This document shows, in pieces, positions 44,235 through 54,161 of a stretch of DNA of 64,000 nt (positions are counted from its first letter, which is position 1; the number at the start of each line of letters is the position of its first letter). The translations under genes were made by a program, and so were the position numbers. The notes beneath the pieces were generated by a model. The model saw nothing but the letters and a program-made list of their open reading frames with translations. It was not told the DNA's origin and made no database searches. Location of the stretch: assembly GCA_964437425.1 (NCBI GenBank), contig CAYTGO010000001.1, forward strand, positions 192,573 to 256,572. Reading direction: 5' to 3'. This stretch comes from Scalindua sp964437425 (lineage in GTDB: Bacteria > Planctomycetota > Brocadiia > Brocadiales > Scalinduaceae).

Positions 44235-44320
44235 TCACACAAAGACACAGAGCGCACTAAGAAAACTAGAAAAACAAAAGATGATAATTTTGCCTTTGTG
44301 TCCTTTGTGACTTCGTGTGA
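44235..44320. repeat. Imperfect inverted repeat between lipM and lipA
   Basis: TCACACAAAGACACAGAG at 44235-44252 pairs with CTTTGTGACTTCGTGTGA at 44303-44320 with four mismatches in 18. Of the CACAAAG type of short dispersed repeats. Confidence 0.45.
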
Positions 44321-44326
44321 AAATTG

Positions 44327-45184
44327 TCAGGTTATTAGATCTTCCGCGTGATAGCTGCTTCTCACCAGTGGTCCGGAGAAAACGTGTGTAAATCCCATCT
44401 CCAGCGCATCTTCTTTTAACTCGTTAAATTCCTGGATAGTGTAATGTTTTTCTACTTCTGCCAGGCCTGTTTTCGGCTGAAGGTACTGGCCGATTGTCAG
44501 GATTGCTACTCCTGCTCTCCTTAAATCATGCAGTGTTTCCTGAATCTGATCTATTGTTTCGCCCAATCCGATCATTAAACCGGATTTAATGTTTGGCAGG
44601 TAATTACCTGCATGTTCCAATACTTTCAAAGAGAGATCGTAACTCCCCTCAGGTCGTATATGGGGAAAGAGGTTTCGTACTGTTTCGATATTGTGATTGA
44701 AGATGTAGGGTGACGAATCGAGGACACGCTCTAACAGTTTCAAATTTCCATTGAATTCAGGTGTAAGTATCTCAATCTTACATTCAGGCCTGAGTTTTCG
44801 AATCTCAATTACCGTATTATAAAAATGCTCTGCTCCAAAGTCTGGCAAGTCATCTCTCGTGACTGAGGTTATCACGGCATAATTCAGGTTCAGCCTGTTA
44901 ACAGTATCTGCGATCCTGTGAGGTTCCTGTCTATCCAGCACTGCCGGGATTCCACTACTGATATTACAATATAGACACTTCCTGGTGCAGACTTCTCCCA
45001 TTATCAGGAATGTTGCGGTTCCTCTCCCATAGCACTCTGCGATGTTCGGGCATTTTGCTTCCTCGCATACGGTGTTTGCCTTATTCTCTTTCAGGGTATT
45101 CCTGATCCGATTATAAGTAACACCGGAAGGAATCCTGACTCTAAGCCAGTCAGGATGACGCCTATGTTTTACTTGGAGTTCCAT
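44327..45184 (-). CDS. lipA: Lipoyl synthase
   Basis: A 285-residue radical SAM enzyme that inserts sulfur into protein-bound octanoyl groups. The auxiliary cluster is bound by Cys40, Cys45 and Cys51 (CEEAKCPNIAEC), the radical-SAM cluster by Cys66, Cys70 and Cys73 (CTRKCLYC), and the final RSSYHAE tail provides the Ser that caps the auxiliary cluster. Overlaps the gcvPB end by sixteen bases, so the lipoate enzymes are tied to glycine cleavage. Confidence 0.96.
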   Translation of the reverse strand: MELQVKHRRHPDWLRVRIPSGVTYNRIRNTLKENKANTVCEEAKCPNIAECYGRGTATFLIMGEVCTRKCLYCNISSGIPAVLDRQEPHRIADTVNRLNLNYAVITSVTRDDLPDFGAEHFYNTVIEIRKLRPECKIEILTPEFNGNLKLLERVLDSSPYIFNHNIETVRNLFPHIRPEGSYDLSLKVLEHAGNYLPNIKSGLMIGLGETIDQIQETLHDLRRAGVAILTIGQYLQPKTGLAEVEKHYTIQEFNELKEDALEMGFTHVFSGPLVRSSYHAEDLIT

Positions 45185-46578
45185 GTCAGTTTTGGTTCTC
45201 TTGCGGCGCGGACAATGTCAAGCCTTCCAATTGGCGCTTTCAGTGGTGCCTTCGTCAATTTTTCCGGCTCATTAATTGCCTCTTCTTTAATGGTTTTCAT
45301 CGCATCTATAAACGCATCCAGATTTTCCTTTGTTTCGGTTTCGGTAGGTTCAATCATCATAGCGCCTTTGACAATTAGGGGGAAATAGATTGTTGGTGGA
45401 TGAAAACCAAAATCCATAAGACGCTTGGCAATGTCATTTGTAGTTATGCCGTTTGGCATCAGGCTGTCATCGATCACAAATTCATGTTGGCATATCCGGT
45501 CATATTGCAGATGATAGTATCCCTTCAATTTCTCTTTCATATAATTTGCATTCAAGACAGCGTTCTCAGCAATGCTTCTCAGCCCGGACGATCCAATAGC
45601 ACTGATGTAAGAATAAGCCCTGAGAAGAATACTGAAGTTTCCGTAGAAGGAGTGTACTCTGCCAATAGAATCTTCTGATTGTTCAAGTTCCAGTTCCTCC
45701 TCTTTCATAATAATCCTGGGATTCGGCAGGAACGGTTCCAGCTCTTCAGCAACACCAACCGGACCTGAACCGGGACCTCCACCTCCATGGGGTGTTGAAA
45801 ATGTTTTATGCAGATTGAGGTGCATTATGTCTATTCCAAAATCTCCCGGTTTGACTATTCCCAACATTGCATTCATATTGGCGCCATCAAGATAGCACAA
45901 CCCACCGTGGCTATGAACAGTTTCTGTAATTTTCAAAATATTTTCATCAAATATTCCTAATGTATTCGGATTTGTTATCATGATGCCTGCAACATCCCTG
46001 CTCATCTTCTGCCGCAAATCGTCAAGGTCAATTCCACCGGACTGACTTGATTTTACCTGAAGTGGCTCAAATCCGCTCAGTGAAACAGACGCTGGATTGG
46101 TTCCATGGGCGGAGTCGGGAATGATGACCTTTGTACGCTTCTCGCCTCTCTTCTCAAACCACGCTCTCATTATCATTATCCCCGTTGATTCGCCGTGTGC
46201 GCCGGCAGCAGGTTGTGTTGAGAAGGCATGCATTCCGGTAATCTCGCAAAGATGCTCTTGTAACCGATATATTATTTCCAGTGCGCCTCTGTTGTGTTGT
46301 GATAAAGGGTGTATATTAAAATCAGGGATGCTTGCTACTATTTCATTTATTTTAGGATTATACTTCATAGTGCAGCTACCTAAAGGATAGGGCCCGTTGT
46401 CCACACCAAAATTAGATTTGGAGAGATTTGTGTAATGCCTGACAACTTCAACCTCAGGGAGTTCAGGCAGGTTCAGGTCAGTTCTCTGTAAATCATCAGG
46501 GATATTCGTTTGTATGTCTAATAGACCTACGTTAAAAGAACCTCTTCCACGTTTTGATTTCTCATTGAGTAATTTCAT
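45169..46578 (-). CDS. gcvPB: Glycine dehydrogenase (decarboxylating) subunit 2
   Basis: A 469-residue C-terminal P-protein half. PLP lysine Lys258 lies in LHLNLHKTFSTPHGGGGPG, and the earlier stretch QPAAGAHGESTGIMIMRAW and the final half typical of GcvPB are present. With GcvPA it decarboxylates glycine and passes the aminomethyl group to lipoyl GcvH. Overlaps gcvPA by 17 bases and lipA by 16. The split PA/PB arrangement is common in thermophiles, Firmicutes and planctomycetes. Confidence 0.96.
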   Translation of the reverse strand: MKLLNEKSKRGRGSFNVGLLDIQTNIPDDLQRTDLNLPELPEVEVVRHYTNLSKSNFGVDNGPYPLGSCTMKYNPKINEIVASIPDFNIHPLSQHNRGALEIIYRLQEHLCEITGMHAFSTQPAAGAHGESTGIMIMRAWFEKRGEKRTKVIIPDSAHGTNPASVSLSGFEPLQVKSSQSGGIDLDDLRQKMSRDVAGIMITNPNTLGIFDENILKITETVHSHGGLCYLDGANMNAMLGIVKPGDFGIDIMHLNLHKTFSTPHGGGGPGSGPVGVAEELEPFLPNPRIIMKEEELELEQSEDSIGRVHSFYGNFSILLRAYSYISAIGSSGLRSIAENAVLNANYMKEKLKGYYHLQYDRICQHEFVIDDSLMPNGITTNDIAKRLMDFGFHPPTIYFPLIVKGAMMIEPTETETKENLDAFIDAMKTIKEEAINEPEKLTKAPLKAPIGRLDIVRAAREPKLTWNSK

Positions 46579-47851
46579 CTATAACCCTGTCTATATCTTC
46601 TTTCGGTGTCATCTCCGTGCAGCAGACTAGATAGCAGTCTTCAAGATTCGGATAATATTTTTCTAAAGAGATACCAATTTCTATATCAGATAGTTTTGAC
46701 AGTAGATCCTTGCGGATCCTTACAACAAATTCGTTGAAAAAAGGTTTCTCAAAAACCAGATCAACACCTTCAACTTGACTTAACTTACCTGCGAAATAAA
46801 CGGCCAGTTGATTATTCAGTTGTGCCAGACTGCCCAGATTCCTTCCATAGGTAGCAAGGTATACTGCAGCTGCAAGTGCACAAAGCCCTTCGTTAGTGCA
46901 GATATTGCTTGTCGCCTTCTCTCTTCTTATATGCTGCTCCCTTGTGCAGAGAGTAAGGGCAAAGCCTCTGTTACCGTGTATGTCAACCGTTTCTCCTGCG
47001 AGCCTCCCGGGGATCTGCCTGAGATAAGCCTGTTTTGTAGCAATGATTCCCAGTCCTGGTCCGCCAAAGTTCATCGGGTTTCCAAAAGATTGCCCCTCTG
47101 CTGTAACGATGTCAACATCGTATTCTGAGAAAGGTTTCAGCATGGCCCAGCTTAAAGATTCAGTAGTGCAGGTAATGAATAAAATATCATTAGCTTTTCT
47201 TCTAATCTCCTCAAGGTTTTCGATTAAACCAAAGAAATTCGGGTTCTGAACAATTATTGCAGAGGAACCCTCTATTTTGAAATCAGAGGTTAAACCGTCT
47301 ACAATATCTATCTCTATAATTTTGATTTCACTTGCTCTTGCATATGTCTCCAGAACTTCACGATAAAACGGGTTTAATGCCTGCGATACAAGCACCTGTT
47401 TCTTTCCTTTAATCTTTGATGTGAGTATCATCGCTTCTGCAAGGCTGGTAGCACCATCATACATTGACGCATTGGATACATCCATACCCGTCAGTTCACA
47501 GATCATACTCTGGTATTCAAAAATCGCCTGAAGCGTTCCCTGGCTGATTTCCGGTTGATAGGGGGTGTATGATGTGCTGAATTCACCACGTGATGTTATA
47601 GCGTTTACTGTTGATGGAATATGGTGGTTGTAATTGCCGCCACCAAGAAAAGATAGTGGCTTCTTATTCTTTATTGAGATATTTTCTAATTCACGGATCA
47701 ATTCAAATTCTGATAATTGATCCGGTATCCGCAATGCACTCTTCTGGATAAGGTCTTCAGGGATGTCCTTGAATAGATCCATAATATCCTGAACCCCGAT
47801 CTCTCTTAACATCGATTCTCTATCTTCATCCGTGTTTGGTGTGTAGTCCAT
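46562..47851 (-). CDS. gcvPA: Glycine dehydrogenase (decarboxylating) subunit 1
   Basis: A 429-residue N-terminal P-protein half. It starts MDYTPNTDEDRESMLREIGV, the normal GcvPA opening, and has SFLGGGNYNHHIPSTVNAI, YTPYQPEISQGTLQAIFEYQ and TCTTESLSWAMLKPF. It forms the alpha2-beta2 P-protein with GcvPB. It begins directly after the gcvH stop with no gap. Length is normal. Confidence 0.96.
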   Translation of the reverse strand: MDYTPNTDEDRESMLREIGVQDIMDLFKDIPEDLIQKSALRIPDQLSEFELIRELENISIKNKKPLSFLGGGNYNHHIPSTVNAITSRGEFSTSYTPYQPEISQGTLQAIFEYQSMICELTGMDVSNASMYDGATSLAEAMILTSKIKGKKQVLVSQALNPFYREVLETYARASEIKIIEIDIVDGLTSDFKIEGSSAIIVQNPNFFGLIENLEEIRRKANDILFITCTTESLSWAMLKPFSEYDVDIVTAEGQSFGNPMNFGGPGLGIIATKQAYLRQIPGRLAGETVDIHGNRGFALTLCTREQHIRREKATSNICTNEGLCALAAAVYLATYGRNLGSLAQLNNQLAVYFAGKLSQVEGVDLVFEKPFFNEFVVRIRKDLLSKLSDIEIGISLEKYYPNLEDCYLVCCTEMTPKEDIDRVIDEITQ

Positions 47852-48238
47852 TTATTCGATTTCAGTTAGGAATTTATTATATTCTTCAGGATTCATGAGT
47901 TGAGCCGACTCAGTCTCACTTTTTATTTTTAGTTTTACTATCCAGCCGCTTTCAAAGGGATCATTATTAATAAGTGCAGGTGAATTCTCAAGAGCCTTAT
48001 TAACTTTCACTATTTCGCCACTTACAGGACTGAAAATATCGCTGACAGATTTAACACTTTCAACAACACAGAGGTTGCCGTTTTGTTCGATCTGTTTACC
48101 CACTTCAGGTAATTCTACAAATACAACATCCGTAAGTTGATCCTGTGCAAAGTCAGTAATACCGATGGTTGCAATATCACTATCAATCTTAATCCATTCG
48201 TGCTCTTTGGTATATTTACGGTCTGTGGGATTTTCCAT
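47852..48238 (-). CDS. gcvH: Glycine cleavage system H protein
   Basis: A 128-residue lipoyl-carrier protein. Lipoyl lysine is Lys63 in VVESVKSVSDI, and the end has the WIVKLKIK part of the fold. The start is at ATG 48238: AGGAG lies at 48244-48248, five bases upstream, and a frame start GTG at 48244 lies inside that ribosome site. Leads the gcvH-gcvPA-gcvPB-lipA-lipM series. The aminomethyltransferase gcvT is not in the cluster. Confidence 0.95.
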   Translation of the reverse strand: MENPTDRKYTKEHEWIKIDSDIATIGITDFAQDQLTDVVFVELPEVGKQIEQNGNLCVVESVKSVSDIFSPVSGEIVKVNKALENSPALINNDPFESGWIVKLKIKSETESAQLMNPEEYNKFLTEIE

Positions 48239-48400
48239 TATCACTCCTATTCAGAATCTTTAAAGCGGTCTGATTTGCTACAGATCAAGTGGGCTTGGAA
48301 GATGTTGCGGTTGGGTTATTAAATTGATGCCTTTAGTTTTTTTATATAAAACAACATCAATATGCTATGACGAGGTACGAACTCAAATATAAAGCAATTT

Positions 48401-48416
48401 TCGCCCGTCCGGGCGA
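48401..48416 (-). terminator. GC-rich hairpin downstream of the PII gene
   Basis: TCGCCC/GGGCGA with a four-base loop, about 70 bases after the PII stop and 160 before gcvH on the minus strand. The T run is weak, so termination is uncertain. Confidence 0.35.
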
Positions 48417-48486
48417 CAACAGAACATATGAAAATATAATCGCTCAATTCAGACTTATATCACTCTTCTGATTTATTTAACTAAAC

Positions 48487-48825
48487 TTATACTGCCGTAT
48501 CTCCCTGCTCACCTGTACGTACTCTATACGCATTCATGACGTCATAAACAAATATTTTTCCATCTCCAATACTGCCGGTTTGTGAAACTTCTATAATGGT
48601 CTGTACTGCATTATCCAGCTCTTCATCAGTAACAACAATCTCAATCTTGACCTTGGGCAGTAGATCTACATTGAACTTCTTTCCTTTCCATACTTCACTT
48701 ACACCTTTCTGATGACCGTGTCCCTTTACTTCTGAGATTGTTATGCACTCGCATCCTGCTTCCTTAAGAGAATCCTGAGTCATATTAAGTTTTTCCGGAC
48801 GAATAAACGCTTCGATTTTCTTCAT
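48487..48825 (-). CDS. PII nitrogen-regulatory protein, GlnB-like, with Phe51
   Basis: A 112-residue PII protein, the exact GlnB length, when started at ATG 48825, which has GGGAGAGG at a proper distance; a longer frame to 48894 adds a non-homologous head. The core is clear: MKKIEAFIRPEKL, LPKVKIEIVVTDEELD and GSIGDGKIFVYDV. In the T-loop, position 51, Tyr in GlnB where UMP is attached, is Phe, and position 46 is Trp, so GlnD-type uridylylation is not possible. ATP/2-oxoglutarate sites appear kept. The gcv genes are next on the same strand. Confidence 0.93.
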   Translation of the reverse strand: MKKIEAFIRPEKLNMTQDSLKEAGCECITISEVKGHGHQKGVSEVWKGKKFNVDLLPKVKIEIVVTDEELDNAVQTIIEVSQTGSIGDGKIFVYDVMNAYRVRTGEQGDTAV

Positions 48826-49177
48826 AATTGAGCCTCTCCCTTTCAGTACAATTAATGATTTAAACTCTGGCCAGCGATTAAAAGTATTTGACAATTTTTA
48901 TGCATTATTTTAGCTGACAACTTTTTCAACTCTGTTTTGCTCAATGTTAGAAAATGTTGCGCCAATAGCAGGTTATCATACTTTATCAATCTTCATCTTT
49001 CCATATTAATTTGTCATTTTATCGTGTTATATTGTTTTAACTTACCGTATGGTAATACAATAGAAGTGATGCACTCACTGCAAATAAGCGGTATGAATTG
49101 TAGTTTTTTTTGAGTATAATCAAGCTTCGTTGTTGGAATACAGAATAATTAGTTTCTAAGGTATAGAAAGACAATGC
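48826..49177. other. Intergenic stretch between PII and the YyaL-type gene
   Basis: 352 bases without a gene. A small inverted repeat TTACC/GGTAA at 49042-49055 lies before the plus-strand gene. No clear promoter hexamers. Confidence 0.4.
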
Positions 49178-51403
49178 ATGCAGAGAGTATTATCATCACT
49201 ATTACCTTGTATTATTTTAATAACATTATTTACAGGGAGTCTGAGGGCTTTATCTTCAGATACTGAGGTAAAAAATATGAAGCATAAATCCGCAGAAGGT
49301 AGTAGCAAAAAACATTATAACAGGCTCAAGCTTGAAAAGAGCCCTTACTTACTTCAACATGCAGACAACCCTGTAGACTGGTATGCCTGGGGACCGGAAG
49401 CCTTTGAAAAAGCCAGGAAGGAAAATAAACCTATTTTTCTATCCATTGGTTACTCTACATGTCACTGGTGTCATGTAATGGCGCATGAATCTTTCGAGAA
49501 TCCAGAGGTTGCCAGGTTAATGAATGAGGTGTTTATCTGTATTAAAGTAGACAGGGAGGAGAGGCAGGATATAGACAATATTTATATGCGAGTCTGTCAA
49601 ATGATGACTGGTAGCGGGGGGTGGCCGCTAACAATCCTTATGACTCCTGATAAAAAACCGTTTTTTGCCGGTACATACATTCCAAGGGAGAGTAATCATG
49701 GACGGTTGGGTATGCTGGAGTTAATACCTCGAATCAAAGAGGTATGGGATACTCAACATGATGAAATTATAAAATCCGCAGATCAGATTACAGAAAAACT
49801 CAATATGATTGCTCAGAGCTCTTCTGGATCAGAGCTTGATAAATCAACCTTGAAGGCCGCGTATGAACAGCTTAATGGGAGATACAGTGAACAGTATGGC
49901 GGTTTCGGTAATGCACCAAAATTTCCAAGTCCACAGAATCTTCTTTTTTTACTGCGCTATTGGCAGAGCACGAATGATGAGAAAGCTTTAAGGATGGTAA
50001 TTAAAACACTACAATCCATGCAGAATGGTGGCATATATGATCATATCGGATTTGGGTTCCATAGATACTCGACAGATTCCCATTGGCTTGTACCGCACTT
50101 TGAAAAAATGCTTTACGATCAGGCCATGCTTGCAATGGCATATATAGAGGCGTATCAGGCAACGGGGATTAAAGAATTTGAAGAGACTGCAAAGGAGATT
50201 TTTACTTATGTCATGCGTGACATGACAGATGAAAAAGGTGGGTTTTATTCTGCGGAGGATGCTGATAGTGAGGGCGTAGAGGGAAAGTTTTACGTCTGGA
50301 CAGAAGATGAGGTTCGTCAGGTCTTGAAAGGGGATGAGGCTGATTTGATTATAGATGTGTACAGTATTGATAAGACCGGTAACTTCAGAGATGAAGCGTC
50401 CGGTGAGAACACAGGTGCTAATATCCTGCATCTGGATAAAAACCTTACAGAAGTTGCATTTAAAAATAAGGAGTCAGTAGACGGACTTAAAGAGCGTGTG
50501 GAAGCAGCCCGGCAGAAATTATTTGCTGTCCGCAATAAAAGAGTCCATCCACACAAGGATGACAAAATATTGACTGACTGGAACGGATTAATGATAGCCG
50601 CGCTGGCAAAAGGGGCGCAGGCTTTTGATGAACCGAAGTATGCGGAGGCAGCAAAGCGTGCGGCGGATTTCATACTTACCGGCATGCGCAGGGAAGACGG
50701 AAGAATTTTACACCGTTACCGTGATGGGCATACCGCTATACTGGCCAATGTTGATGATTACGCCTTTCTAATCTGGGGACTACTGGAACTTTATGAAACT
50801 GTTTTTGATGTAGATTACCTCCAGACAGCACTAGACCTGAATGGTGAAATGATAAAATATTTCTGGGACGAACAGGATGGCGGTTTCTATTTTACTGCGG
50901 AAGATGCGGAAGAGCTTATAGTCCGGCAGAAGGAGGTTTATGACGGTGCTATACCTTCAGGGAATTCAGTGGCTGTCTCAAACTTGTTCCGACTGTCACG
51001 CATCACTGCAAATACTGATTTTGAAGACAAGGCAAATAAGATAATGCTGGCTTTCTCCAAAGATGTGGAGAGTGCGCCTTCCGGTTATACGCAAATGATG
51101 GTTGCACTCGGTTTTGGAATAGGCCCTTCGTATGAAATCGTCATAGTTGGTGACCCTGAGGCAGATGATACAAAAGAGATGCTGAGCTCCCTTGGAAAAC
51201 ATTTTATACCATACAAGGTGGTACTCTTAAAACATGATGACCAGGAAACAGCGGATATAACCCGAATTGCAGAATATACAGAATATCACTCAAGTTTTGA
51301 CGGTAAGGCTACCGCGTACGTCTGTCTCGATTTTGCATGTAAGATGCCTGTGACAAATACGGAGGAGATGTTGAAACTGCTTAATGTCCCTTCGAGTAAG
51401 TAA
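49178..51403 (+). CDS. Exported YyaL/DUF255-type thioredoxin-fold protein
   Basis: A 741-residue protein of the spermatogenesis-associated protein 20/YyaL family. It opens with a signal-like stretch (residues 1-24), then the conserved [22 protein letters not shown] and the CXXC site STCHWCHVM with [10 protein letters not shown] near residue 95 (thioredoxin-like domain), followed by an (alpha/alpha)6-barrel like N-acylglucosamine epimerase (residues about 220-700). Most homologs are 640-700 residues and cytosolic; the signal peptide here suggests periplasmic placement. Function in the family is not settled. Confidence 0.9.
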   Translation: MQRVLSSLLPCIILITLFTGSLRALSSDTEVKNMKHKSAEGSSKKHYNRLKLEKSPYLLQHADNPVDWYAWGPEAFEKARKENKPIFLSIGYSTCHWCHVMAHESFENPEVARLMNEVFICIKVDREERQDIDNIYMRVCQMMTGSGGWPLTILMTPDKKPFFAGTYIPRESNHGRLGMLELIPRIKEVWDTQHDEIIKSADQITEKLNMIAQSSSGSELDKSTLKAAYEQLNGRYSEQYGGFGNAPKFPSPQNLLFLLRYWQSTNDEKALRMVIKTLQSMQNGGIYDHIGFGFHRYSTDSHWLVPHFEKMLYDQAMLAMAYIEAYQATGIKEFEETAKEIFTYVMRDMTDEKGGFYSAEDADSEGVEGKFYVWTEDEVRQVLKGDEADLIIDVYSIDKTGNFRDEASGENTGANILHLDKNLTEVAFKNKESVDGLKERVEAARQKLFAVRNKRVHPHKDDKILTDWNGLMIAALAKGAQAFDEPKYAEAAKRAADFILTGMRREDGRILHRYRDGHTAILANVDDYAFLIWGLLELYETVFDVDYLQTALDLNGEMIKYFWDEQDGGFYFTAEDAEELIVRQKEVYDGAIPSGNSVAVSNLFRLSRITANTDFEDKANKIMLAFSKDVESAPSGYTQMMVALGFGIGPSYEIVIVGDPEADDTKEMLSSLGKHFIPYKVVLLKHDDQETADITRIAEYTEYHSSFDGKATAYVCLDFACKMPVTNTEEMLKLLNVPSSK

Positions 51404-51479
51404 CTCGTGGTAATAATTATGATTTATGAAAACGGATTTATCAGTCAACAGGAACAGTTTATATGTCCGGGAGGACAGG

Positions 51480-52367
51480 ATGGAGATTGAAGGGGCTTTT
51501 CCGCCTGTTACGACTCCTTTTGATGATAATGGTTGTATCGTATATGACCGTCTTTCAGAAAATATTAAAAGATGGAATGAGACTGATATTTCAGGCTATC
51601 TGATATTGGGATCTAACAGTGAATCAGTTTTCCTGAATGAAGAAGAAAAACTTGAGATAGTCAAAACAGCAAGGAAGTCAATACCACTGTCAAAGAAGAT
51701 GCTGGTTGGTACCGGTTTAGAGAGTACAAAAGGTACAATAGAATTTACAAGGAGAGCTGCAGATTGTGGGGCTGATGTTGCTGTTGTTATCACTCCACAC
51801 TTTTTTAAAAGTAACATGTCCCATGAAGCATTCATGAAACATTATTTGATGATTGCCGATAGTTCTCCTATTCCTGTATTACTCTATAGTGTTCCGTCTT
51901 TCACCGGCCTTAATCTGGAAGCCGGGATCGCATCTGCACTTTCATCACATAAGAACATAATCGGGATTAAGGATAGCTCCGGGAATGTTGAACAGCTTTC
52001 TGAAATTATCAGTTTAACCGGAGATAAGGAGTTCAGCGTCCTGACAGGCAGCAGTATTGTACTTTACCCGTCCATGTGTGTTGGAGCGGCTGGTGGTATT
52101 ATGGCAATTGCATGCGTATTGCCGGAAAAATGTTCGGATATAATCAGGTTATATAAAGAGGGTAATCATGCAGAAGCAAAGGAATTGCAGATGCGACTGA
52201 TTGGACCAACCTTAGCGGTGACTTCAAGGTATGGCGTTCAGGGGTTAAAGGCGGCGATGGATTTAACCGGATACTACGGTGGACGTTCAAGATTGCCGCT
52301 TCTGCCTGTTACCAGCACAGAAATCGAGAAAATAAAAAATATATTCACAGGTGCCGGTTTTATATGA
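51480..52367 (+). CDS. 4-hydroxy-tetrahydrodipicolinate synthase-family aldolase
   Basis: A 295-residue TIM-barrel aldolase. Start ATG 51480 has GGGAGG five bases upstream, and gives the normal DapA length; the frame also begins at 51426 but adds a mismatched head. The Schiff-base Lys is in IIGIKDSSGNVE and the Tyr in LLYSVPSFTGLN, where DapA has YNVPSRT. GTGLESTK instead of GTTGESAT weakens the DapA signature, so it may be a DapA-like aldolase for a different substrate. Overlaps ribD by four bases (ATGA). Confidence 0.82.
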   Translation: MEIEGAFPPVTTPFDDNGCIVYDRLSENIKRWNETDISGYLILGSNSESVFLNEEEKLEIVKTARKSIPLSKKMLVGTGLESTKGTIEFTRRAADCGADVAVVITPHFFKSNMSHEAFMKHYLMIADSSPIPVLLYSVPSFTGLNLEAGIASALSSHKNIIGIKDSSGNVEQLSEIISLTGDKEFSVLTGSSIVLYPSMCVGAAGGIMAIACVLPEKCSDIIRLYKEGNHAEAKELQMRLIGPTLAVTSRYGVQGLKAAMDLTGYYGGRSRLPLLPVTSTEIEKIKNIFTGAGFI

Positions 52368-53461
52368 AGAAAAACACTTTAGACGACAACTATTATATGG
52401 GAATTGCGATCCGTCTTGCCAGAAGGGGTATCGGTAAGACCAGTCCAAATCCCATGGTTGGTTCTGTAATTGTTGCAAATGGAAAGATCATTGGCCAGGG
52501 TTATCACAAAAGATGTGGTGATCATCATGCCGAAATTAACGCTATAAACAGCATAAAGAAAAATATTAAGGGATCAACTTTTTACGTTACTTTAGAGCCG
52601 TGCAGCCACTATGGGAGAACGCCACCATGTGTAGACGCGTTGATACAAGAGAAACCTGGAAGAGTGGTAGTTGGTTCTCTCGATCCAAATCCAGAAGTAA
52701 ATGGCAAGGGGATTAAACTGATGAGATCGAAAGGTATTAAGGTTGACGTCGGGATACGTGAATCCGAATGCATGCAGTTAAACGAGCACTATTTTAAATT
52801 TATTAAGACTGGGATGCCTTACATAACCGTTAAGTATGCTCAGACACTGGATGGAAGGATCGCTACCAGGAGCGGAGATTCACAATGGATAAGTTCTGAA
52901 GCGTCACGAAAGTATGTCCATCGTCTTCGCGGTATAAACATGGGAATTATGGTTGGTGCGGGGACTGCTGTTGCCGACAATCCACAATTAACGGTAAGAC
53001 ATGTAAAGGGGAAGAACCCCTTTCGTATAATAGTTGATAGTAAACTTCGAATACCCATCAAGTCATCCGTCCTGACTGACGCCAATACGCATCTGACAAT
53101 TATGGCCACAACATCCAGTGCACCTTCCGGGAAAATGGCAGCAATAAAGAAGCGGGGAGTGGAAGTGTTGGTGGTGAAAAAAGAAAGAAATGGCAGAGCA
53201 AGTCTCAGAGACCTCTTAAGAAAACTTGGCAAAAGAGAGATTGTGTCAGTACTGGTAGAAGGCGGTTCGGAGATAATCACCTCTCTGCTCAAAGCGGGTC
53301 TTGTAGACAAGATGATAATACCAATTGCTCCAAAGATTGTAGGAAAGGGAGTGGAAGCAATAGGAGACCTCAATATAAATAAGATAAACAAATCAATCAA
53401 ATTTTCATCTTTTAAGACAATGAAAAAAGGTGATGACATTATATTTGAAGGAACGATATAG
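52364..53461 (+). CDS. ribD: Bifunctional riboflavin deaminase/reductase RibD
   Basis: A 365-residue enzyme for steps two and three of riboflavin synthesis. Deaminase domain (about 1-145): HAEINAI and PCSHYGRTPPCVDALI with the zinc Cys and His. Reductase domain (about 150-360): VKYAQTLDGRIATRSGDSQWIS and LVEGGSEIITSLL. It overlaps the previous gene by four bases, an ATGA junction. Useful to the NQR flavin requirement. Other rib genes are absent here. Confidence 0.94.
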   Translation: MKKNTLDDNYYMGIAIRLARRGIGKTSPNPMVGSVIVANGKIIGQGYHKRCGDHHAEINAINSIKKNIKGSTFYVTLEPCSHYGRTPPCVDALIQEKPGRVVVGSLDPNPEVNGKGIKLMRSKGIKVDVGIRESECMQLNEHYFKFIKTGMPYITVKYAQTLDGRIATRSGDSQWISSEASRKYVHRLRGINMGIMVGAGTAVADNPQLTVRHVKGKNPFRIIVDSKLRIPIKSSVLTDANTHLTIMATTSSAPSGKMAAIKKRGVEVLVVKKERNGRASLRDLLRKLGKREIVSVLVEGGSEIITSLLKAGLVDKMIIPIAPKIVGKGVEAIGDLNINKINKSIKFSSFKTMKKGDDIIFEGTI

Positions 53462-53527
53462 CGATCTATTTTATTTTCATACTAATCTGGTAGAGTATTA
53501 ACATATAGACATTAAGGAGGTTTTAAG

Positions 53528-54010
53528 ATGAAAAAAACAGCAGTTGTCTTTATTATTCTATTTCTATTCCCTCTCTGTTTGTTTGCCGATGGGGCGGGTC
53601 TTTCTCGCTTTTATCGGGAATATACAGAAGTCAGCCATTCATTGATGAGTGACCAGGGGTGTGTGAATGAGTTGATGGAACTTCAGTCACTTGACGTGAA
53701 CGCGGCAGACAAAATTGCTGATTTCTGGATGTTTAAATCGAAGAGGGAGTGTTACGATTTTGTAGAAAAGATTAAGTCTGATGTTGATTTCAAGGATCTA
53801 TACAAGGAGATTGATTACTTTATCGATAAGAGTACTACTAATGTATCAGGCGGAGAATATGAAGAGATACAGAAGAAAGCCTTGAAAGAGGCTGAACAGT
53901 GTCGATATTGTATTTACTACGATAATTGGGATGATATTAATAAGATGATTTTGGATAAATTGAAGGCAGTAAAAGAGGAAAATCAGAAGGAAAAACAGCA
54001 AGATAAGTAG
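53528..54010 (+). CDS. Exported protein of unknown function
   Basis: A 160-residue protein with a signal peptide (MKKTAVVFIILFLFPLCLFA) and a strong AAGGAGG ribosome site. After the signal it is mainly helical and charged, with four cysteines in the mature part (about residues 45, 76, 123 and 126) and a Lys/Glu-rich end. No family is recognised. Ends 17 bases before the next frame and 151 bases before the PilZ start. Confidence 0.65.
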   Translation: MKKTAVVFIILFLFPLCLFADGAGLSRFYREYTEVSHSLMSDQGCVNELMELQSLDVNAADKIADFWMFKSKRECYDFVEKIKSDVDFKDLYKEIDYFIDKSTTNVSGGEYEEIQKKALKEAEQCRYCIYYDNWDDINKMILDKLKAVKEENQKEKQQDK

Positions 54011-54161
54011 AAAAAAACTTGACAAAATGACTTTGAATATCTATGATACAAAGCGTTTGAAAAGCCAAACGAGAGGTACTGTATATTGTACGGGCCTACG
54101 TTGCTGCTGTTACATATTGAATACTAAGCATAGTTTAAATTTTTTTGAGGAGAGAAATTGT

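Noticed and set aside
48826..49000. Sigma-54 promoter for the PII gene
   Set aside because: A TGGC element is present but the GC of the -12 element is not at the required distance.
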